Positions 60,452 through 64,000 of a DNA stretch of 64,000 nucleotides are shown one piece after another. A program made the position numbers and the translations under genes. The notes under the pieces are model-generated. The model made no database searches. It worked only from the letters and a program-made list of their open reading frames with translations, and was not told the DNA's origin. The stretch is taken from NCBI RefSeq assembly GCF_009708005.2, contig NZ_CP052757.1, positions 310,001 through 374,000 on the forward strand, written 5' to 3'. Every line of letters starts with the position of its first letter. The first letter of the stretch is position 1. Origin of the DNA: Cellulosimicrobium protaetiae. Its GTDB lineage: Bacteria > Actinomycetota > Actinomycetes > Actinomycetales > Cellulomonadaceae.

Positions 60452-60898
60452 TCAGTCCTGCGGCGGGCGGCGCAGACGCTTGACCTCGGTGCGCCGCTTC
60501 TTCGCACCGATCCGACGCTCGACCGAGCCCCGCGTGGGCCGGGTCGCGCGGCGCGGCGGCCCGGGCGGCGCGACGGCGTCGGCCACCAGCGCGGCGAGGC
60601 GCGTCCGCGCGGCGTCCCGGTTGCGCCGCTGCTCCCGGTGCTCCGATGCCGCGACCGTGACGACGCCGTCCACGACCCGCCGGCCCAGACGGTCCAGCAC
60701 GCGTGCACGCTGGGACTCGGTGAGGACCGCCGACCGGGCGACGTCCCACGACAGCTCGACGCGCGAGTCCGTCGTGTTGACGCCCTGCCCGCCCGGGCCG
60801 GACGAGCGCGAGAACCGCCACGACAGCTCCGCCTCGGGGACGACCAGGGTGGTCGTCACGCGCAGGCCGGGGCGGGCGTCGTCGGGCATCCCTCCCAT
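60452..60898 (-). CDS. arfB: ArfB/YaeJ-type peptidyl-tRNA hydrolase (RF-1 domain)
   Basis: A 148-residue ribosome-rescue factor. The catalytic GGQ is at 36-38 in SRSSGPGGQGVNTTDSRVEL, and the C-terminal tail is highly basic (RRIGAKKRRTEVKRLRRP), as needed for insertion in the empty mRNA channel of stalled ribosomes. It lacks the codon-recognition domain of release factors, so it releases peptides without a stop codon. Alternative starts exist nine bases downstream (ATG) and at a GTG close to the domain. Confidence 0.9.
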   Translation of the reverse strand: MGGMPDDARPGLRVTTTLVVPEAELSWRFSRSSGPGGQGVNTTDSRVELSWDVARSAVLTESQRARVLDRLGRRVVDGVVTVAASEHREQRRNRDAARTRLAALVADAVAPPGPPRRATRPTRGSVERRIGAKKRRTEVKRLRRPPQD

Positions 60899-60967
60899 CG
60901 TGCCCGACGGCGCCCGCGCGGCCCAGGCGATTCGCGCACCCTCCGCGCGCTGCGGCGAGCGACGCCG

Positions 60968-61324
60968 TCAGCGGTCGAGCTGCGCGTCGATCTGCGCGAC
61001 CCGGGTCGCGACGAGGTCGCGGACGACGTCGTCCGGCAGCGGGTGCTCGGTCGAGAAGCGGACGGTCCCCTTCGCGTGGGAGAACCCGTCGAGCCGCGGC
61101 TCGACCGCGGTCACCGCGGCCGGGCTGAACGGGTAGACGGCGAGGTGCTGCGCCGACGCCATGGCGCTGAGCAGCGCCTTGCCGCGGTAGAGCAGCGCGG
61201 GCATGCCGTAGCTCGTCCCCTCGGTGGCGTCGGGCACGACGTCACGGGCGACGTCCACGACGTGCGCGAGCGTCGTCCGGTCCGGCTCGTCGACGCCGGC
61301 CAGGTAGTCCGCGACGGTCCCCAT
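60968..61324 (-). CDS. DUF1801 family protein
   Basis: A 118-residue protein of the DUF1801/YdhG type: DVVPDATEGTSYGMPALLYRGKALLSAM and GFSHAKGTVRFSTEHPLPDDVVRDLVATRV. Members resemble frataxin-like iron chaperones (Bacillus YdhG/Fra) in fold, which could match the neighbouring superoxide dismutase and metal-dependent regulator. That link is an inference. Divergent from sodA. Confidence 0.82.
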   Translation of the reverse strand: MGTVADYLAGVDEPDRTTLAHVVDVARDVVPDATEGTSYGMPALLYRGKALLSAMASAQHLAVYPFSPAAVTAVEPRLDGFSHAKGTVRFSTEHPLPDDVVRDLVATRVAQIDAQLDR

Positions 61325-61427
61325 CGCCCCATCGTCGCGCGACGGGCCGGGGGCCGCCCGTCGACCGGGATCGGCCCCCGGGCGGGCGTGGGACGCGTCC
61401 GGCCTGCAAGATCACAGTGTGCCCACC

Positions 61428-61458
61428 TTGACCTCAACCGTGGTCGAGGTCCTAGCGT
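61428..61458 (+). promoter_or_regulatory. sodA promoter with SoxR/MerR-type operator in a 19-base spacer
   Basis: TTGACC and TAGCGT are separated by 19 bases, too long for normal polymerase. Overlapping the -35 box and filling the spacer is a 22-base dyad with arms GACCTC and GAGGTC and inner ACC/GGT symmetry. This is the layout of promoters activated by MerR-family proteins, and the sequence resembles SoxR boxes (CCTCAA...TTGAGG type). Confidence 0.7.
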
Positions 61459-61491
61459 GGCTGCATACCGACGGAAGGAACCTGAGGAACC

Positions 61492-62115
61492 ATGCCTGTC
61501 TACACTCTCCCCGAGCTGTCCTACGACTACGGTGCGCTCGAGCCGCACATCTCCGGGCGGATCATGGAGCTGCACCACTCCAAGCACCACCAGGCCTACG
61601 TCACGGGCGCGAACACCGCCCTGGAGAAGCTCGCCGAGGCCCGCGAGACCGGCGACTTCGCCGCGATCAACCTGCACGAGAAGAACCTCGCGTTCAACCT
61701 CGGCGGCCACGTCAACCACTCCGCCTTCTGGACCAACCTCTCCCCCGAGGGCGGCGGCGAGCCCACCGGTGAGATCGGCGCCGCGATCGACGAGCACTTC
61801 GGCTCCTTCGACGCGTTCAAGAAGCAGTTCGCCGCCGTCGCGGCCGGCGTCCAGGGCTCGGGCTGGGCCATCCTCGCCTGGGACTCCATCGGCTCCAAGC
61901 TCGTCACCGTCCAGCTCTACGACCAGCAGGGCAACCTCACCCTCGGCCTGACGCCGATCGTGCTGCTCGACGTCTGGGAGCACGCCTACTACCTCGACTA
62001 CCAGAACGTGCGCGCCGACTACGTCACCGCCTGGTGGAACCTCGTCAACTGGTCCGACGCCGAGGCCCGCCTCCAGCGCGCCAAGACCCAGACGGCCGGG
62101 CTCATCGTCCCCTGA
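61492..62115 (+). CDS. sodA: superoxide dismutase (Mn/Fe)
   Basis: A 207-residue cytosolic dismutase. Metal ligands are H28 in [13 protein letters not shown], the His in [10 protein letters not shown], and Asp and His in [20 protein letters not shown]-type residues appear as [12 protein letters not shown]. Mn or Fe cannot be told with confidence. ATG after TGAGGAAC. It has its own SoxR-like promoter and terminator, so it is a single-gene unit. Codon use is highly optimised, as expected for a strongly expressed gene. Confidence 0.96.
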   Translation: MPVYTLPELSYDYGALEPHISGRIMELHHSKHHQAYVTGANTALEKLAEARETGDFAAINLHEKNLAFNLGGHVNHSAFWTNLSPEGGGEPTGEIGAAIDEHFGSFDAFKKQFAAVAAGVQGSGWAILAWDSIGSKLVTVQLYDQQGNLTLGLTPIVLLDVWEHAYYLDYQNVRADYVTAWWNLVNWSDAEARLQRAKTQTAGLIVP

Positions 62116-62134
62116 CGACCCCGCCCGCCCGCAA

Positions 62135-62183
62135 GAACGACATGAGGGCCGCTATCCACCGGATAGCGGCCCTCCTGTCGTTC
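62135..62183. terminator. strong terminator between sodA and the DtxR-family gene
   Basis: A 13-base-pair stem AGGGCCGCTATCC/GGATAGCGGCCCT with a three-base loop, extended past a two-by-two internal loop by an 8-base-pair stem GAACGACA/TGTCGTTC. It serves both convergent genes. Confidence 0.9.
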
Positions 62184-62205
62184 TCGGCGCCCTGCCGGAC
62201 GTGAA

Positions 62206-62916
62206 TCAGTCCGCGGTCACGAAGAGGTGGCGCGCGACGTCGTCGGGCAGGTCCAGGACGGTCTCGGAGCCGTCGCCCGCGACCGTGACGACGCCGTCGT
62301 CCACCGTCACGACGAGGGTCCGGCGCGGGAGGACGCCCGCGTCGGCGAGGCGTGCGAGCAGCTCGACGTCGACCTGGACCGGCTCGGCGATGCGCTGGAG
62401 GACGACGCGCGCCTTTCCGCCCGCCCCGACGCCGTGGGCGGCGAGGTGCGCGGGCAGCGACACGACGCCGTCGAGGTACACGACCTCCGGCAGGTCCTCG
62501 CCCAGCTCGCGCAGACCCGGGATCGGGTTGCCGTAGGGGTCGTGCGCCGGGTGGTCGAGGAGCGCGACGAGGCGCTGCTCGACGAGGTCGCTCATCACGT
62601 GCTCCCAGCGGCAGGCCTCGGTGTGCACCTGCTCCCAGTCGAGCTTGATGACGTCGGTGAGGAGCCGCTCGGCGAGGCGGTGCTTGCGCATGACGCGCAC
62701 CGCGGTCTGCTGCCCGAGCGCCGTGAGCTCGAGCTGGCGGTCGCCGCCGACGACGACGAGGCCGTCCCGCTCCATGCGCGCGACGGTCTGGGAGACGGTC
62801 GGACCCGAGTGCCCGAGGCGCTCGGCGATCCGCGCGCGCAGCGGGGGGATCCCCTCCTCCTGCAGCTCGTAGATCGACTTCAGGTACATCTCGGTGGTGT
62901 CGATCAGGTCGGTCAC
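62206..62916 (-). CDS. DtxR/IdeR-family metal-dependent regulator
   Basis: A 236-residue repressor. The N-terminal winged helix (DTTEMYLKSIYELQEEGIPPLRARIAERLGHSGPTVSQTVARMERDGL in pieces) is followed by the dimerisation/metal domain with MRKHRLAERLLTDVIKLDWEQVHTEACRWEHVMSD, holding the His, Glu and Cys ligands seen in DtxR/IdeR, and a C-terminal SH3-like domain. It probably senses Fe2+ (or Mn2+). GTG start with GGGAGG at good distance. Convergent with sodA. Confidence 0.9.
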   Translation of the reverse strand: MTDLIDTTEMYLKSIYELQEEGIPPLRARIAERLGHSGPTVSQTVARMERDGLVVVGGDRQLELTALGQQTAVRVMRKHRLAERLLTDVIKLDWEQVHTEACRWEHVMSDLVEQRLVALLDHPAHDPYGNPIPGLRELGEDLPEVVYLDGVVSLPAHLAAHGVGAGGKARVVLQRIAEPVQVDVELLARLADAGVLPRRTLVVTVDDGVVTVAGDGSETVLDLPDDVARHLFVTAD

Positions 62917-62947
62917 TCGGCCTCCCGCGGCAGGTACGCACTCTTCT

Positions 62948-62962
62948 CTGGAACCGTTCCAG
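62948..62962. promoter_or_regulatory. perfect 15-base dyad upstream of the DtxR-family gene
   Basis: CTGGAAC-C-GTTCCAG, a perfect inverted repeat directly after a minus-strand TAGACT that could be the -10 box. It covers the likely transcription start, so it may be an operator for autoregulation or for another repressor; it does not look like a classical DtxR box. Confidence 0.5.
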
Positions 62963-62997
62963 TCTAGCGCCCTCGGGGCGACACGATGATGTGCCTC

Positions 62998-63027
62998 TTG
63001 CGCATACTGTGTGACGCACACTATGGT
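62998..63027 (+). promoter_or_regulatory. PadR promoter with operator in the spacer
   Basis: TTGCGC and TATGGT spaced by 18 bases, seven bases before the ATG (leaderless). The spacer holds a dyad with arms ATA-n-TGTG and CACA-n-TAT (63004-63024), close to the PadR consensus of ATGT...ACAT spaced repeats. Confidence 0.6.
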
Positions 63028-63034
63028 GTCAGTC

Positions 63035-63379
63035 ATGACCGATCCCGAGATCTTCGCCGGGCACAGCCAGGAGGTGCGACGCGGCTCCGTCGTCGTCGCG
63101 AGCCTCCTGCTGCTGCGCACCCCCGGCTACGGCTACGGGCTCCTCGAGGCGCTCGCCGCCGCGGGCGTCCCCGTCGACGCCAACACGCTCTACCCGCTCC
63201 TGCGCCGGCTCGAGAAGCAGGGCCTCCTCGGGAGCGAGTGGAACACCGACGAGGCGCGGCCTCGCAAGTTCTACCGGACCTCCCCCGCGGGCGAGCGCCT
63301 CGCCCGCGACCTGCTCGACGAGTGGCTCGCGATCGCGCGGAGCCTGCAGACCATCGACTCCCCGGAAGGCACGTCATGA
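63035..63379 (+). CDS. PadR-family transcriptional regulator
   Basis: A 114-residue regulator: GHSQEVRRGSVVVASLLLLRTPGYGYGLLEALAAAG, then VDANTLYPLLRRLEKQGLL (recognition helix and wing) and RKFYRTSPAGERLARDLLDEW (dimerisation helix). The ATG (MTDPEIF) is placed seven bases after a good -10 box; upstream in-frame starts would fall within the promoter. Its stop overlaps the ATG of the next gene, the normal PadR and membrane-partner arrangement. Confidence 0.9.
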   Translation: MTDPEIFAGHSQEVRRGSVVVASLLLLRTPGYGYGLLEALAAAGVPVDANTLYPLLRRLEKQGLLGSEWNTDEARPRKFYRTSPAGERLARDLLDEWLAIARSLQTIDSPEGTS

Positions 63380-64000
63380 CGCTCACCGACCGCTACGTCA
63401 GCGCCACGCTGCGCCGCGTCCCCGCCGACCAGCACCCCGACCTCGAGCAGGAGCTCCGCGCGTCCGTCGCCGACGCCGTCGAGGCCAAGGTCGAGGGCGG
63501 CACGGACCCGGCACGGGCCGAGACCGACGTCCTCAACGACCTCGGCGACCCCGACCGGCTCGCCGCCGACCTCGCCGGGCGCCCGCTCCACCTCATCGGC
63601 CCGGCGTACTACCTCGACTGGCTGCGTCTGCTCAAGGTGCTGCTGTGGATCAGCCTGATCCCCGGCGCCGTCGTCCTCACCGTCGACCTCGTCGACGGCG
63701 ACGCGGTGGGGTCGGCCATCTGGAGCGGCATCTGGACGACCGCCTCGGTCGCCCTCCAGATCGCGTTCTGGACGACGCTCGTCTTCGTCGCGCTCGAGCG
63801 CTACGGCTCCCCGCGGGACAAGGGCGACCTCACGGGTCCCTGGACGGTCGACCGCCTCCCGGCCGAGCGGCCCGCGCGCGAGGCATCGCTCGTCGACACC
63901 GTCGTCTCCGTGGGCCTCCTCGTGCTGGTCGCCGCCGTCCTCCTCCTCCAGAACGTCGCGACGTACCGGGCTCCCGACGGCACCGCGGTCCCCGTGCTGC
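63376..64000 (+). CDS. HAAS-domain (permease prefix/DUF1700-like) membrane protein, truncated by window end
   Basis: The first 208 codons are visible. The N-terminal helical HAAS domain (RYVSATLRRVPADQHPDLEQELRASVADAVEAKV and LNDLGDPDRLAADLAGRP) is followed by three membrane helices (LLKVLLWISLIPGAVVL, SVALQIAFWTTLVFVAL, LVDTVVSVGLLVLVAAVLLL). Genes of this type always follow a PadR regulator and are thought to act in membrane stress signalling. The C-terminus is outside the window. Confidence 0.85.
   Translation, partial: MTLTDRYVSATLRRVPADQHPDLEQELRASVADAVEAKVEGGTDPARAETDVLNDLGDPDRLAADLAGRPLHLIGPAYYLDWLRLLKVLLWISLIPGAVVLTVDLVDGDAVGSAIWSGIWTTASVALQIAFWTTLVFVALERYGSPRDKGDLTGPWTVDRLPAERPAREASLVDTVVSVGLLVLVAAVLLLQNVATYRAPDGTAVPVL

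Noticed and set aside
1-64000. Search for tRNA, rRNA, insertion sequence, integrase and attachment sites
   Set aside because: No transposase or integrase domain, no cloverleaf-like sequence and no rRNA segment was recognised by eye; the region reads as ordinary chromosome with small deletions.

Overview
The window is very GC-rich (roughly three quarters G+C, third codon positions almost always G or C), with many GTG starts, frequent 4-base start/stop overlaps and several apparently leaderless genes. Together with the gene content (secreted glycosidases, mycothiol-type DinB proteins, MalT-like LuxR regulators) this points to an actinobacterium, most likely order Micrococcales near Cellulosimicrobium/Cellulomonas. 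That placement is an inference from composition and gene content only. No rRNA, tRNA, insertion sequence or CRISPR array was seen.

Left flank (1-4.4 kb): a CPA1 Na+/H+ antiporter cut by the window edge, a DUF2306 membrane protein, the stub of a zinc-type alcohol dehydrogenase, a DinB-like protein and a stand-alone YhcG/DUF1016 nuclease.

Sialic-acid region (4.5-22.4 kb): a complete scavenging locus. One minus-strand operon holds a peptide-family ABC importer (binding protein, permease, fused permease-ATPase, ATPase) followed by nanA, nanK and nanE. A divergent plus-strand operon holds a GntR/FadR repressor, two Gfo/Idh/MocA oxidoreductases and nagB. Two secreted enzymes follow, a GH84 N-acetylglucosaminidase and a GH33 sialidase, which share a C-terminal domain. 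An almost identical 20-base operator lies just downstream of matching TTGACC-17-TANNNT promoters at both the importer operon and the sialidase, so they form one regulon. The enzymes release sialic acid and GlcNAc from glycans, the importer takes sialic acid up, and NanA/K/E/NagB pass it to fructose-6-phosphate.

Central region (22.5-42.4 kb): a compact sulfatase-DUF6325-SHOCT-glutamate decarboxylase-YrhK operon behind a MalT-like regulator; an ArsR/SRPBCC pair; YihY; a glutaminase-MFS pair; a LacI regulator; VanZ; an MBL-fold protein; a decayed hipA fragment; and a LysE exporter with its divergent LysG/ArgP-type regulator.

Biosynthetic cluster (about 41.6-59.3 kb): sixteen minus-strand genes, mostly overlapping by 4 bases, with a divergent LuxR-type regulator. 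It encodes a fatty acyl-AMP ligase, two carrier proteins, an active KAS III-like enzyme and a catalytically degenerate partner, an ATP-grasp ligase and a PLP decarboxylase that resemble butirosin BtrJ and BtrK, two acyl-CoA-dehydrogenase-like proteins, a MATE exporter, a large glycosyltransferase-like protein, a HAD phosphatase, a phosphopantetheinyl transferase and a free-standing condensation domain. It looks like an assembly line built entirely of separate proteins that joins a fatty acyl chain to an amino-acid-derived, carrier-bound amine. I do not recognise it as any described cluster.

Right flank (59.3-64 kb): a VOC protein, a glycolipid-binding-fold protein, arfB, a DUF1801 protein, sodA behind a SoxR-type promoter, a DtxR/IdeR-family regulator, and a PadR regulator with its membrane partner, cut by the right edge.
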